A stretch of DNA of 64,000 bases from Coriolopsis trogii (lineage: Eukaryota > Basidiomycota > Agaricomycetes > Polyporales > Polyporaceae): positions 1,302,001-1,366,000 of the forward strand of contig JAHYIO010000023.1 of assembly GCA_020543525.1 (NCBI GenBank), read 5' to 3'. The position numbers and the translations under genes were made by a program. Below are positions 1-11,470 of the stretch, in pieces (position 1 is the first letter of the stretch; each line of letters begins with the position of its first letter). The notes below the pieces were generated by a model. The model had not been told where the DNA came from, did not search any database, and saw only the letters and a list, made by a program, of their open reading frames with translations.

Positions 1-1145
1 TCTGCTGAACTTCACAGTAACAGGATAAGTACTGGTACTTATTTAATCTGCCCAATTGAACGGCGAGTCCAGGCTTGGTAAGTTCCTCCTGGCCGAGCGC
101 CCTCAACAACGGAGAGTTGAACCCGAATTTTCCCGACCCATCCCTTCCGCCCGCTACCGCAGGAGAGGGTCAGACGTTTCCCCCATGTCCTCCCTCCTGT
201 GTCAACAACGTTCCCCTTTCGTTCCAAAACGTCTCCCCTTCGCTCTGAAAACAACGCCGACTGAAGCCGCACGCCATCAAATGTCTATGGTATACATCTC
301 TCGCCCGCTAGACAGAGAACCCCGGATGATGGATAGCCAGGAAATGCAAGCATCGTGAGTGCTTCTGTCATGATCACCATTCCAGTACACCCAGCGACGG
401 GTCTCGGAGTCGCTTTCGCGCTCGGGATCGGCGTTGTGCGTCCCCGACTAAAGTGCCTTCGGCGACCGCCGCCAGCGCAGGCCTCATAGCGGATACCAGA
501 GTCACCCGGCCCCTGTCGGCCCTCGGACACAACAGCTGGCAAGTTACATCGCCCGGAGCTCGCCGTCCGCGGCGAGTAGTTCGTCTCCGATACCGACGTC
601 AAACCGAAACTCGGAGCGACGACGGAACGGTGAAGGTGAGGGTGTATCAAGGCGCCGAGAGTTCCCGGGCAACTTCGTGAACGCATTCCAATCGGCCGAG
701 TGCGGGTATGATCTACATATCGCTCAGTCCTCAGTCGGAAGCATAGCACTTCGATGGAGGCCGCCGATACTGACTCGGACAAGTTTTCGACTTTCAGTGG
801 CCTGTCGGAAGTCGGTCCGACCGCCGAACTGGCTATCTTCTCCTTTACCTCTGCCAGGTTTAGGAACGAACATGGCGAAGCACGCAGGGGTGACGATGTC
901 AAGCAAGATGGTCATTACAAATACAGTATGCACAGCCAGATAACTATACTCGTCGCAAGGTCGTCACAAGCACCAAGGTTCGTAACTTGTACATGCCATA
1001 AAGCGTACAGCAGCCGGTGCAAGCTCATCCCACAGCATCAGCTCGGAGAGTCAGACGCAAACGGGCAGGCGGCCACTGCGGGAGCCAGAGACCCGTGCAG
1101 CACAAAGGTTGTTACCCAAACGAAACAACCATTCGCGACAGCCGA
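1..1145. other. Left-edge stretch without a recognisable gene
   Basis: Open frames exist on both strands, the longest about 205 codons on the minus strand at 285-902. Their translations are low-complexity, Arg/Ser/Pro-rich, and show no domain I recognise. The right part probably carries the 3' untranslated region of the minus-strand transporter that ends at 1146. Confidence 0.5.
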
Positions 1146-3396
1146 TTATACGGGCTCAGGCGTCGCCCGCTTCTCGTCGACGACGCGCAAGCTCGTGGGT
1201 CGCGAGTCCGAGTCTACCTCGCGGGTCTCGGACTCGACCTCGTCGTTTCCGCCGCCCTCCTCGAACGCGGTCTTCGCCTTCTCAAAGTGCGAGCCGTAGT
1301 TCTCGGGACCAATGATAGTGATGAGGAGCACGAACGCGGCGACGACGCCAATGAGGATGCCCTGTACGGTCGCGTAGTCGGACACCTCCTTCGGTTTCCC
1401 GTCCTTGTCAATGATCGTCGTGTGAAGGTTGGCGGCCCCCGCTATAAAAATAGGTAAAGTGAAGTGGGGCGTGGATCCGTCAGTTATCGTCTTTCGTGGC
1501 CTAGTGTCAGGAAGAACGGAGATCACTCACTGGCTTCGATTTGTGCAGAAGCGGAGGAGACCATCTGGAAGAGTCAAAACGTGGTCAGGACTTCCTTCTT
1601 CAAGGACTATGACACAACGGCACGTACGTTGCCGAGCTGGTAGGCAACACCGGGGAAGGTGGCACGGAAGGCCGGCGGGGAGATCTCTGCCAGTTGGATG
1701 GGAATCTGAAGGACCGGTTAGTGAGCTGACGATCGCACCGACGACCATGCAAGGGAAACTCACAACACCCCAAGCACCCTGGACACCGAACTGGATGCAG
1801 AAGGCACCAGCGGCGAGCCCAGCGAAGCTTGTCGGCAGAATCCAGAGAGGGATGAAGGCTAGTTTGAAACGGGTAAGAATGGTCGCTACTCTCAGGGGAG
1901 AAGGTTTCACCACTTACCGCCAATGAGAAGGACGAAGATGCTGTGAAGGTTACCGTCAGCTAGTCCAGCGAAGAGGTATGAGTGAGAATGACATACATGA
2001 TGGTGAGACGACGCCCGATGTATTGACTGACGAATCCAGCAATCGCACCACCACTGTGTCCCTGTCAGTAAACGTGGTTCCTACCTTGGATGATATGCAC
2101 TCACGCAATAGCACCCTGTAAGAAGCGGGTTAGCCTCCAATCGAAAAGAACATTCAAAACAGGGCACTCACGCAGTTGCCAATAATAGTGGCGACAGTGG
2201 CATTGTGGTCGGTGAACAACTTGGCCTCTCTTAGGTACGTGGGGTAAAGATCTTGAGATCCGTGAGAGAGGAAGTTAAAGCCTGTGACATCATAGCCATA
2301 TCAGAATTGCGCATCCATAACATGCAAGGCTGGACATCAAAGAAGGACGGCCTACGCACCGGTCATGAGGAGAATGGCGTAGATGCATAGGAGCCAGTGT
2401 TTTTTGAGCATCTGACCCGTTTCGTGAAGGAAGACTCTCGTCTTCTTGCTGGTGGAACCACCACGGGCGACCTCTGCAGCCTTTGCGCGCAAGAAGATTT
2501 CACTCTCGGGGAGCATCATGCGGACGAAACCGGCAAATGCAGAGATACCAGACGCTGTCCAGAAGAGAGAGCGCCAAGTTGCAGCGGTCTCAGGCACGAG
2601 AGTGAGGTTGATGACGGCGGCAAGGAGGTAGCCGACGGCATAACCCTGTTGGAGGATGCCGGACGCGAGACCACGGACTTCAACAGGGAGGTTCTCAAGC
2701 GCGGTCGAGGCTGCGAGGCCCCAGATACCACCCATGGCGATACCAAAGAGAGACCGGACGGCGAGGAACTCGCGGAAGGTCATAACGAATCCCGAGCCGA
2801 GTTCGAGGACGGCGATGAGAAAGAGGTTTGCGACGAGCGGCCATTTGCGACCGAAACGGTCAGAGATGATGCCGAAGACGACCTGAAAGGGATCAACGGT
2901 TGAGTGTGGGCACGAATGGGAAGGCAATCATTACTTACGGCTCCGACAGAGCGGAAAAGCAGAGTAAGCGTGATGGCGGTCGTCTGTGCGGGAGAGATAA
3001 CAAGTCAGCAGGGGACGCTAGGCGAGGGTAAACGGGAAGGGGGACGCACAATGTCATGAGTACTGCGGCCGAATTGGTGCTCGAGGCGGGTTACACTGAG
3101 GGAGACGGAGAAAAAGTCGATAGCATCGCAGGTCCATGCTAACCATCTGTACAAGTTGTGGGCGCAGGCCAAGAGATGAGAGAGGTGAGATCAGCAACGA
3201 TCGCAGGGCTTGGAGGCGTGAGACGGGAAGCCAAGCGTTGGGGGCGGGGGTGACACGCCAAGGATGGAGAGACGTACCCGGACCAGAAGTGACCCCACTG
3301 TATCCAGGTGAGGGAGGCGAGGACCTCGAGGAGGGGGCGGCCCTCTGCGCGTGTTTCGCGGCGGGGGAGGAGGTTGCGTAGGAAGTAGGGAGCCAT
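1146..3396 (-). CDS. JEN1-like: JEN1/SHS-type monocarboxylate:proton symporter (MFS)
   Basis: This is a plasma-membrane transporter of the major facilitator superfamily, expected to import lactate, pyruvate or similar carboxylates with protons. The coding sequence is split by short introns. Exon 1 (from 3396) encodes a cytosolic start MAPYFLRNLLPRR and the conserved TWIQWGHFWSG. Then come the TCDAIDFF segment and the MFS loop ISDRFGRKW near 2850. At about 2285-2240 the exon reads NFLSHGSQDLYPT, which fits exactly the NxxS/THxS/TQDxxxT signature known for Jen1 transporters. The C-terminus (1526-1146) has the last membrane helix (VQGILIGVVAAFVLLI) and an acidic cytosolic tail ending ATPEPV. A TATA box lies 82 bp upstream of the start. 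Family assignment is strong; the exact substrate is inferred. Homologues are commonly glucose-repressed, which is of interest because a Cre1 gene lies in the same window. Confidence 0.9.
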
Positions 3397-4702
3397 CGTA
3401 CGCGGAGGAGGCGATAGTGAGGGGGAGAGGGAGGAACACACTCAGCCGTCGCCCCTCCTTGTCCGGCAGGAGAGAGTTTTTATAGTCTGGCAGACGCGCC
3501 CCGTCCATAGCGGTATCATAATCTCTGATGGACGCGTCTCGGGGTCACGCGCTTTGCCCCGCTACGCCCACCGCCGCGTACCTCCTCCTCTTCCCACGAG
3601 CCCTGTCCCTGTGGGGCCCCGCTCTCCCGGTCCGCCCCTCCGACCTTCCCCTTTCGGCCTCCCCTCCGACCCGCATCGTGCGACGTTCCCGACAGCCTCC
3701 ACTATTAGCCAGACTTCACTCGTCCCCCATGGCCCAGCACCCCGCACAACTCCGTCTACCACCCCGGTCAATCGTTCTGTGGAACATCGCTTTCCGACGG
3801 TCTCGCACAATATCTATTTCAGCGCCACCGGAGATGTCCATGATCCATTCCTTTCTTTCCATCTCCCAACCTCCAATTGCCGGATGTTCCACAATACCGA
3901 CGTCTGTCCATCTTACGGAACAAGTTGGCTGTCTGCGCTGCGGACGGTTCATGCTCACCAGCAGAGCCTTTCGGCCACAATGTCAGATCCGGCAAGGAAG
4001 TATCCCAGTTTGTTAGCCGCACATATGGTTCACAACACATTGACCATGTGCATCTGGACTACGTCGTTCATACGTCCAGATGGCGTGTCGCCTCCCTTGA
4101 CGCACGGTGAAACCGTACCCAAATGTTTCTGAACTCCTAAAGGAAGCTAGCTGCCTTGACATGTTGTCAGCGTACCGACAGCATACACAGCAAGAAGCCC
4201 TACCTAGGAGACGATCTCGGAGGCTCTCGTGCCAGAATTTCTCCACATCTTAGGATCATCACGTCGTCCACTCGTCTTGACATCTCACATGTTCCAGTGC
4301 AAGTGAAACGTTAACCCAGGTTAGCCCATAGCAGAGTCACGTTGGCCTGAACTTTAACCCCACGACGGTGCCAAGGCTGATGCACACATCAATTACCCTA
4401 TCGCTGCGATCGGTGAGCCGCCGGTATGTATCAGCCAAGAGCCCAAGGATGAAGTCATTCCATCCACCACATAACCGTAAACTTGGTCTCAGCTGATAGG
4501 AAGGAGTCATTGGAAGGCAGAGATGAGCTGCGAGTTGACATCCTAGAGCGCGCCAACGCGCCAAAACCCACTACACCAGCATGGCAAAGAGAAAACAAGC
4601 ATGTACAGAGACATCTGTCCACGTCCAAGGCACGCAAAACAACCGAAGAGCACCTTCATAGCAATGTACGCTCAACCTCCACCAAGCTCGAACGTTCATC
4701 GG
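3397..4702. other. Intergenic: transporter promoter and downstream of KRE33
   Basis: The left part holds the transporter promoter. The plus strand is C/T-rich from about 3540 to 3770 and opens frames of 162 codons (3528-4016) and 192 codons (3554-4132). Neither product is recognisable. A GTGGGG Cre1-type hexamer is at 3611-3616. The right part probably contains the KRE33 3' untranslated region. No gene is claimed. Confidence 0.45.
3478..3484 (-). promoter_or_regulatory. TATA box of the JEN1-type transporter
   Basis: TATAAAA on the minus strand, 82 bp upstream of the start codon at 3396 and followed by a pyrimidine-rich leader. Spacing fits a fungal core promoter. Confidence 0.6.
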
Positions 4703-7700
4703 TTATCGCTTCCCCGCATGCGCCTTCTTCCCCATACTCCTCCGCGACTTCTTCTCCGCACCCTTCCCCTCCCCATTCCCCGCATCCTCCGCCTTGCGCT
4801 TCTTCCCGGCCTCAACCGTCGTCTTCACAGACACCAGCGTCGACTTGCCCTGTGCACCGCCGCCTCCCGTCGGGGTCGCGAGCTTCGCAACTTGCGCCTC
4901 CGCCGCGCTCCAATCCGCAGCCGTATCGTTGATCGCGTATCTATCGAGAGCCACCAATGGAAAGGTTGCGAGGGCGCCAAGGTCAGCTTAACCTGTAGAG
5001 TACACAAAGACACGTCGGAAAAAAGGTTGGATACGAGCGGTGAACGGAGAAGGTAGCGTCAGAAGAACCCAAACCGCCCGCAAGGAAAGTAGAGTGCAGA
5101 CGCGAATCCGACGAGTGTCGATAAGCAAAGTAGCCAAGATCGCGCCCAGTCAACCCCCATTGAGATTGCGAAGTGCGGGGCCCCACGCAAAACTCGGCTG
5201 GGCGCGGGGTAGCCCGCCAAATCAGACTCAGTTACGTTTTGCCGTTCGCATGCGCAAAAGCCAAGGACAACGAACGCTCGACCATCCATCAACCGAACCT
5301 CACGACACCCCACATCCCCAAGGGGAACACAAACGACGAAAGGTCGGAGGAAACACAGAAGATCCAACACAGCAAACAGGGAACAGAACAGAGAAGAAAA
5401 GACGACTCACTTGGTCAAATCGAGCGCATCAATCATCGCGCGCTGCTTCTCGCGCAACACCCTCGTCGCCTCATCGCCCGCCTCCTCGAGCTCCTCCTCG
5501 AGCGTCGTCTTCAGCGGCCTGAATTCGCCCTCGTTCCCTTCCGCGTCGTGGCGCGCAACCGGCGCGGCGCTCGGCAGACTCGCACTGATGGCCGCCTTCT
5601 GCACGTCGAGCAGGCGCTTGCTGACCTTCTTGATCACCTTCACGAACAACGCCAGCGCTTGCGACACGGGCAGCTGCAGCTCGGCCTGTCGGATCACCCG
5701 AACAGCCAAACGTGGAACAGTCAGCATGGCATAGCATCGCAGACGCAGGACACATCGCACGCACCTCAATCTCCTCGATCGTCTTCCGCTGCGCGCCGAG
5801 CGCGAGCAGAATGGAGCTCTGCACCGCGCTCAGCCGCACGTCTGGCCCGAGCCGTTTCTCAAAGTACAGCTGCGCGACGGTGGGGAGGAGGTCCATGATG
5901 ACGTGGTAGTCCAGCTGGTTGTTCGCGTACGAGTCCAGACGCTTCAGGTCGAACGGCGACATCAGCACAGACAGCTCTGAGGCGACAAGTTCTGCAACGC
6001 CATAATGTTAGACCGACGACGACAAGACAACGACAGCGCAGTAGCGGTCGCTGGGAACGTACCTCGCGACGGGTCCTCGTCTAGCTTCTTCACGCCTGCG
6101 TTGGCGGCCTCGAGGACGCTCAGCGCCGTCACGCTCGCGAACTCGCGGAACTTGAACGACAGTAGTGACAGGAATCGCCTGCGGAAGTCTGTCCGTGTTC
6201 CTTTTAATGCACATGCTCCTACGTAGCGAGGAGCACACAGAAACACGTACCCTTCGCAAACTCGCTCAACCACTCGAGCTCGCTCTCCGTCGACGAGTTC
6301 AGGCCGCGGACCATCACGCACGTATGCTCGCCCGTGAGCTCGCTCTGCGTCTGGCGGAGGTACAGCGGTACGTAGCCCGCACGCTTCCAAAACCTACGCG
6401 ACCGGAGTCCAGCGTCATCATGGATCAGGCTGCGAAGACCACAAACGAGCAGATGTGGCACGTACCTGAGGAGTGGAGACGTCAGTCCATACGACACCCC
6501 GAGGTAATCGAGCGTCTCCGGTTTGCGTTCTGTCAAGCGTTGCAGGAGGGGCGGCATCGCGTCTGCGGCGCGCACCTTCGGTTCATCTGTCAACAGGTTC
6601 GTCTCCTACAATTCACCAGGCAGCAAATCGCGCGCAAGAGCATCGTCCGGCCAAAACCATCATCAGCGAACATCCACATTGACAGATAGACAAGACAGCC
6701 ACCGCATACGCCATACCTCGTCGAAATTCGCAGGGTCGGGGTACGATTGCTCCTGCTGCATCCCCTCGTCCACGTTGAAGTATTCCCCGCTGTAGTATGC
6801 GTTCAGCGCCTGCAGCGCGCGCGCGCCGTAGCCCATGTTCGCATAGTCGGGATGCGTCGCGATCCGCACGATCCGCGCGCCCGAGAGTAGCGCGAACTTG
6901 CTCTCCTGGAACTGCTGCGAGATCAGCCAGGGGATCATGTCGCCCCCCGCGCGGAAGCCGCGGCTGAGGCCGTCCATGATCGCCTGCCGGCTGATGTTGC
7001 CCTCGAGCGCGACCTGGAGGACGACGAGCGGCTCGGGCAGGTGCGTCTCGTCTTCCTTTAGTGGAGGCAGGAGGACGAAGAGGTGGTGCGCGGGCGCGTC
7101 CGAGAGCAGCTGGAGGTCGTTCGGCTGGTTCTTGTAGTGGCTCGCGACGTAGAGCGCCATCATGCGCTGCAGGAAGACCTCCGAAGCGGGGTGGTAGCTG
7201 AAGAGCGTGTCGCGCGAGACGTAGAAGAGCTCGCACTTGCTCGGGTGCGGGCAGCTCATGTGCGTTTGGCGGGGGATGATCGTCGCGTCGAGGCAGAGCA
7301 GGCTATTCAGCCATTTCTCCACTTTGTCGCCTGCCGCGTACCGGATCGGGGTCTCGAGCTTGATCTCGCGCAGGGTGCGGGCTTTCGGCGGGGCCTTGGT
7401 CAGAGGCTTTTTCGAGGAGGACGCGACAGCAGTCGTGTCGTCGTCGGTGGTTGCGGCATCCTTGGTGAGAGACGGGCGAGTGCTTTCCCGGAGTTGTTGA
7501 ATGAGTTTGAGTGAGAGGGAGCGGCCGGTACCCTCATAGCCATTGATAGTAGAGGCCATGAAAACGAGATAGGGGCCAATGAGATTCTTCACCAGCGGGA
7601 GTGGAATGGCAGCGGCCTCATCGATGATAACGAGCTCAGCCTGACCGAGTACATGAGCATCCTCAGGTTGGATGTACTGGTCGGGAATTAGCATGTAGCA

Positions 7701-9026
7701 TGTGAGGTCAGTCCGCACTGAGCTTACCTGGATGGTCTGCCTATGATTCCGGAAGACGTTGACACGGACGATGGCTTTGTTGAAGTCCGGATTTGTGCTC
7801 TGCGCAATGTCGTAGTCCAGATGCTCCTCGTATCCTAGCACATCCATCCCCTTGAAGATAAACTCAAACAGCGTCTTCAAGTTCTCAGGACTAGGACTTG
7901 TCACGAAGATGTTCGAGTAACCGTGAGCGAGCGCAGCAGCAATAGCCAGACCGAGAGCGGCGGACTTTCCTCGCCCGCGACCAGCAGTCAAAGTAACAGT
8001 GGAGGAGAGCGTCTTCTCTGCGATCGCGTCTACGAAAGTGAGGATCGCCTGTGCCTGGTCGATCGTCTTGGCAAGCTTCACAAGTTCGCCTACAGGTTTT
8101 GTGTCTGCCAGACTCTCCTTGAGGTCCTTAAGCTCAGATTCCTCCTTGCTCTTTCCTCGCGACTCCTCTATAGGCTTAATGTCTTTGGCTCGAGATATTG
8201 GCAGAACATTGAGCTCGTCGTCCAGTACCAGGCAGTCGTCACAAGACCCTAGAGAAAGGATGAACCGCTCATTGAAGCGTGCAACGACGGAGTCATGGGA
8301 AGAGGTACGATAGCGTGCATGCACGTCCTGAGGGGCAGAGTTATGGCAAGCGCAAGTCCAAATGTGCGATCGTACGCACCATGGTCATCGAGTAGAGTTG
8401 CCGCAGGGACTTCATGGTCTTGAGCATGATGACTACAAGTCCCCCACCCTCCACGGTTTCTATTGTCCGAGCAAGCAGGTTGGGGGTAATGGCCTCGAAG
8501 TCTTGGAGTACGCACATGCCAAAAGTCTGACCGAGAACCTTGTGGGACTCTTTATAGTACCTTTACATGTTCAGGTGAGTGGAAGTCCACGCAGGCTATA
8601 TGACGGGAGACATACGTGTAACGAATGTCGGTCACAGTGATGAATATCTCGAAGGGGTCTTGCTCGTTGGGTTCTCGGATACCCCGCTTGACCTCTCTCT
8701 TGATCTTCGCCTCACGCTTTTTTCGATGGCTTGTACAACGTCAGGGTTTCGTGCAAGACACGGAGCCGACATGTACTCACGTTGTGAACCCCAGATCTTT
8801 CTTGTAGCACCATAGGACGGAAGGGCGAGCGGATACGCGTGCTTGGGATAGCAAGAAATGCAAGTTGACAATCTACGTTGATCAGCACCTGTTCACCTGC
8901 ACATGTTACATCACAACGCACCTGATCCCTTCCCTTGTCTCCAACGAGGACTATGAATGACCTGTGATTCTTTTTGACATTGTTGTTGATGAGGATGGGA
9001 ATGCGAGGGTCAAGTTGCTTGCGCAT
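4703..9026 (-). CDS. KRE33: RNA cytidine acetyltransferase (Kre33/NAT10)
   Basis: This nucleolar enzyme acetylates cytidines in 18S rRNA and, with an adaptor, in tRNA-Ser/Leu, using acetyl-CoA and ATP. It also works in small-subunit assembly. The start MRKQLDPRIPILINNN at 9026 is the standard N-terminus of the family. The helicase-like ATPase module follows, with Walker A TAGRGRGKSAALGLA near 7990 and Walker B VIIDEAAAIPLPLV near 7600. The GNAT acetyltransferase region (ARIVRIATHPDYANMGYGARAL) is near 6860. The lysine-rich tail ends GKKAHAGKR. About a dozen short introns split the gene, and the predicted length of roughly 1,040 residues is normal. One intron (7677-7727) is a multiple of three with no stop, so an unspliced reading adds 17 residues inside the conserved TIQ/YIQPEDAHVLGQ segment. 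Housekeeping gene with no sign of damage. Confidence 0.95.
7677..7727 (-). other. Stop-free 51-nt intron inside KRE33
   Basis: On the minus strand the sequence runs from GTAAGC to ACCAG, 51 nt with no stop codon in frame. Removing it joins RQTIQ to YIQPEDAHVLGQ, the uninterrupted family sequence. It is therefore an intron although the frame stays open through it. Confidence 0.85.
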
Positions 9027-9928
9027 TTGTCGTCGTCAAAAGGATAAAGATAGATAAAGACGCAGTAATCCAGGACACGGGAGTTGACCACACTCAGTGA
9101 GAACTCAGAAAAGAGAGGCCCGGAACGAAGTCTGGGTTGCAGCCGCAGAGCTGGAAGTACGAGACACTCTGGAGACTGACGCCCAAAAAGTTTCGGTGGT
9201 GGACAGACACGTGCTCTGAGCCTCCGATCATTGTAGACGCCCGGTGACTTGACCGACGGACCGAGAGTCCGCGACGGACGATGGCTGAGCCTGTCCAGTG
9301 TCCTTCCGCGATGACGATGTGTGCACTCAACCTCCTCCGTGGCCATCCTGTGGTCAAGCTTAGCCTCCCTCTCCACGAATTGTACCCCAGACTCCTTCTC
9401 CTCGAGTCTCTTGACCATGTCTCGCATGCAGGGCTCATCTTCAGAGCTTAATCAGCAGCATCGTTGCTCCGACCGTGGCCAAAGCGCAGCTGTCTGCGCA
9501 TCCGTCTACTCAATTCTAGGAGGACCCCCAACTTACGCGGCGGAGCTCTCCACTGCTGGGATGGATGCTTGCACGAAAATGGCCTGCTAGGTACGTGATT
9601 AGACACGAGGAAAATTGCAGCTCGCTTCGGGCGCGTCCGCGTGAGGGCCCGCTCTCCGACGCTTACGACAAAGCTCGAGCTCGCTTTGCCCTTGACCTCC
9701 ACTTCCTCCCTCGCGTGCGGCCACCCTATCTCGTCCATCTAATACTCGACTGTCACGCTTCTCTGCGCGGCGTTCGATGCTTTGTCTCCCCCCATCTCGC
9801 CCAAGCGTGTGGCGTGCACCCCGAGCGTCATAAAGACCATCGTCTTTCAACCGGGCGCAGTGCGGTAGGTCTTTCTGTCCACCAGAACACCGGCACCCAC
9901 TCTCCCTCTCCCAACATCCACGATCACG
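9027..9928. other. Divergent intergenic region
   Basis: This lies between the KRE33 start (minus) and the serine-rich protein start (plus), so it should contain both promoters. Small overlapping open frames show nothing recognisable. No clear TATA box was seen. Confidence 0.5.
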
Positions 9929-11032
9929 ATGAAGGCTATCAAGAGCTTTTTCAGCTCCACGTCCTCCTCCACGTCCTCCTCCACGTCCTCCTCCAAGAAC
10001 CGCCTATGCCAATACTGCAACAAGAAGTTCAGATGCGCTCAGCCCGATCAAGCATACTGCTCGGTCAACTGTTCCAGAATGTTGGAATGGGAGCAGTTGA
10101 CTTTCCAGCACGCCGAGAAACTGCGACGCGAACGCCCGCGTCCTTGCCAGGATCTTGACCGTGTCATCCAGCAGGTCAAGGGCTCACCCGCTCGGGGCTC
10201 TCTCGCTTCCAATGAATGCGGACGACCGTCTTCGTCCGCTCGTTCTAGGACGCAGTCGTCCTTTCAACCCCGGCACACCCCCTCATCTCGTCCTCTCATC
10301 CACAAACGTTCCGTTTCAGAAAACCTTCATATGCCCGACGTGTCCCGTCGTGCTCTGAGATCCCTACCTCCCCCTTACCCTTCGACATCGTCTGCCGGCA
10401 ACACCACCGCACAGATGCTCATTCCTCATTGTATACCAGAAGAGGCTCCAATCATCACCACCCACCGTGCCAGTCCACATCGTGACGGTCGCAATACGCG
10501 TCTGAGCTCCAAAAGCTCCAGTTCTGGGTCACAATCCCCCGCCATGTGGGCGGATTCACTTCCCCCATCCCCATCTACAATGACATCTCTTGGGCACGAG
10601 TTCGACGAAGGCGTGTACAATGCCAATGGCGAGCCGTTCTGTGCTTCCGGCCTGACCCAAGTCGGTCGTCAGAACAAGTCGTCGTCCGACCTCCTCTCGC
10701 GCAATCCCCGGCCACTGTTGAACCGGTCTCCACCCTCGGACATGCCTTTCCCTGCATCCTCATCTCCCGACGCGCAGGGATGCTCTACACATGCTCCATT
10801 CGCCAATGCGAGCGCGCTTGGCCTCTCGATGAGACCCTTCCTGACGCGGAAGCCCAGCCAGTCGTCGTCGACCACGACCATTCAGGCTACGGCGCGAGTA
10901 CCACGACCCATGCCACATCCACGTTACCGCGACAGCGCGTTGAAGTTGCGACCGGGCTTCGATCGACGTGCGCCGCGACCTCGGTCTAACTCGTTTGGCG
11001 GGTTCCAGCTTATGACGCCCAATGGACCGTGA
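9929..11032 (+). CDS. Serine-rich protein with N-terminal cysteine cluster, function unknown
   Basis: A single uninterrupted frame of 367 codons starts at ATG 9929 and ends GGFQLMTPNGP. Residues 8-22 are a serine/threonine tract made by three perfect 12-bp repeats. Residues about 26-51 form a compact Cys cluster, CQYC-x5-C-x7-C-x3-C, which could bind zinc in the manner of small treble-clef fingers. The rest is disordered, rich in Ser, Pro and Arg, with many SSS/SP sites that suggest phosphorylation. No signal peptide or membrane helix is visible. The product is not assigned to a named family. Codon use and the clean long frame in an otherwise intron-dense region support a real gene. Confidence 0.75.
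   Translation: MKAIKSFFSSTSSSTSSSTSSSKNRLCQYCNKKFRCAQPDQAYCSVNCSRMLEWEQLTFQHAEKLRRERPRPCQDLDRVIQQVKGSPARGSLASNECGRPSSSARSRTQSSFQPRHTPSSRPLIHKRSVSENLHMPDVSRRALRSLPPPYPSTSSAGNTTAQMLIPHCIPEEAPIITTHRASPHRDGRNTRLSSKSSSSGSQSPAMWADSLPPSPSTMTSLGHEFDEGVYNANGEPFCASGLTQVGRQNKSSSDLLSRNPRPLLNRSPPSDMPFPASSSPDAQGCSTHAPFANASALGLSMRPFLTRKPSQSSSTTTIQATARVPRPMPHPRYRDSALKLRPGFDRRAPRPRSNSFGGFQLMTPNGP
9959..9994 (+). repeat. Three tandem 12-bp units encoding (TSSS)3
   Basis: The unit acgtcctcctcc is present three times without change and in frame near the N-terminus of the serine-rich protein. Perfect identity suggests recent or ongoing slippage. Confidence 0.9.
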
Positions 11033-11470
11033 CATTGTGCTCGCGACCGTATTCTCGTGCTACGGACCTTACGGACTTATGATTGCTCATGGCCTCCCTT
11101 ATACCTACTCATCATCACGGACACGCTCCTTCACGCGATGTAATGACGTTTAGATTGATACCATTCGTGAATCCACATGCATGTACGACTCTCTCTGTCT
11201 TTAATACTGTTCGGATATCTTGTCACCGTACTGTACTACCCGTCTCTTGCGCCTAGCTACCCCTTCGCCTTTCGTCATACCTTTCTTTGTCTTTCCCGGA
11301 TTATACCTGCCGAAGTTGTTGCATTTATTTGCCCTTGTAGACTCAGGGCGTGCATACAGGACGAGTTCCATATGATTCATGCTATTCTCATACACTGTAC
11401 AGGTGACGATTGAGTCGGTGTGAGATTAATGTGGTCATTGCGTCGGCGACGAATACTGCCCGTCCCAGAT
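11033..11470. other. Convergent 3' intergenic region
   Basis: Lies between the ends of the serine-rich gene (plus) and P450 gene 1 (minus). It is AT-richer than its surroundings, consistent with two 3' untranslated regions. No gene was seen. Confidence 0.5.

Noticed and set aside
285..902. 205-codon minus-strand frame
   Set aside because: The translation has no domain, composition is low-complexity, and it overlaps similar-length frames on the other strand.
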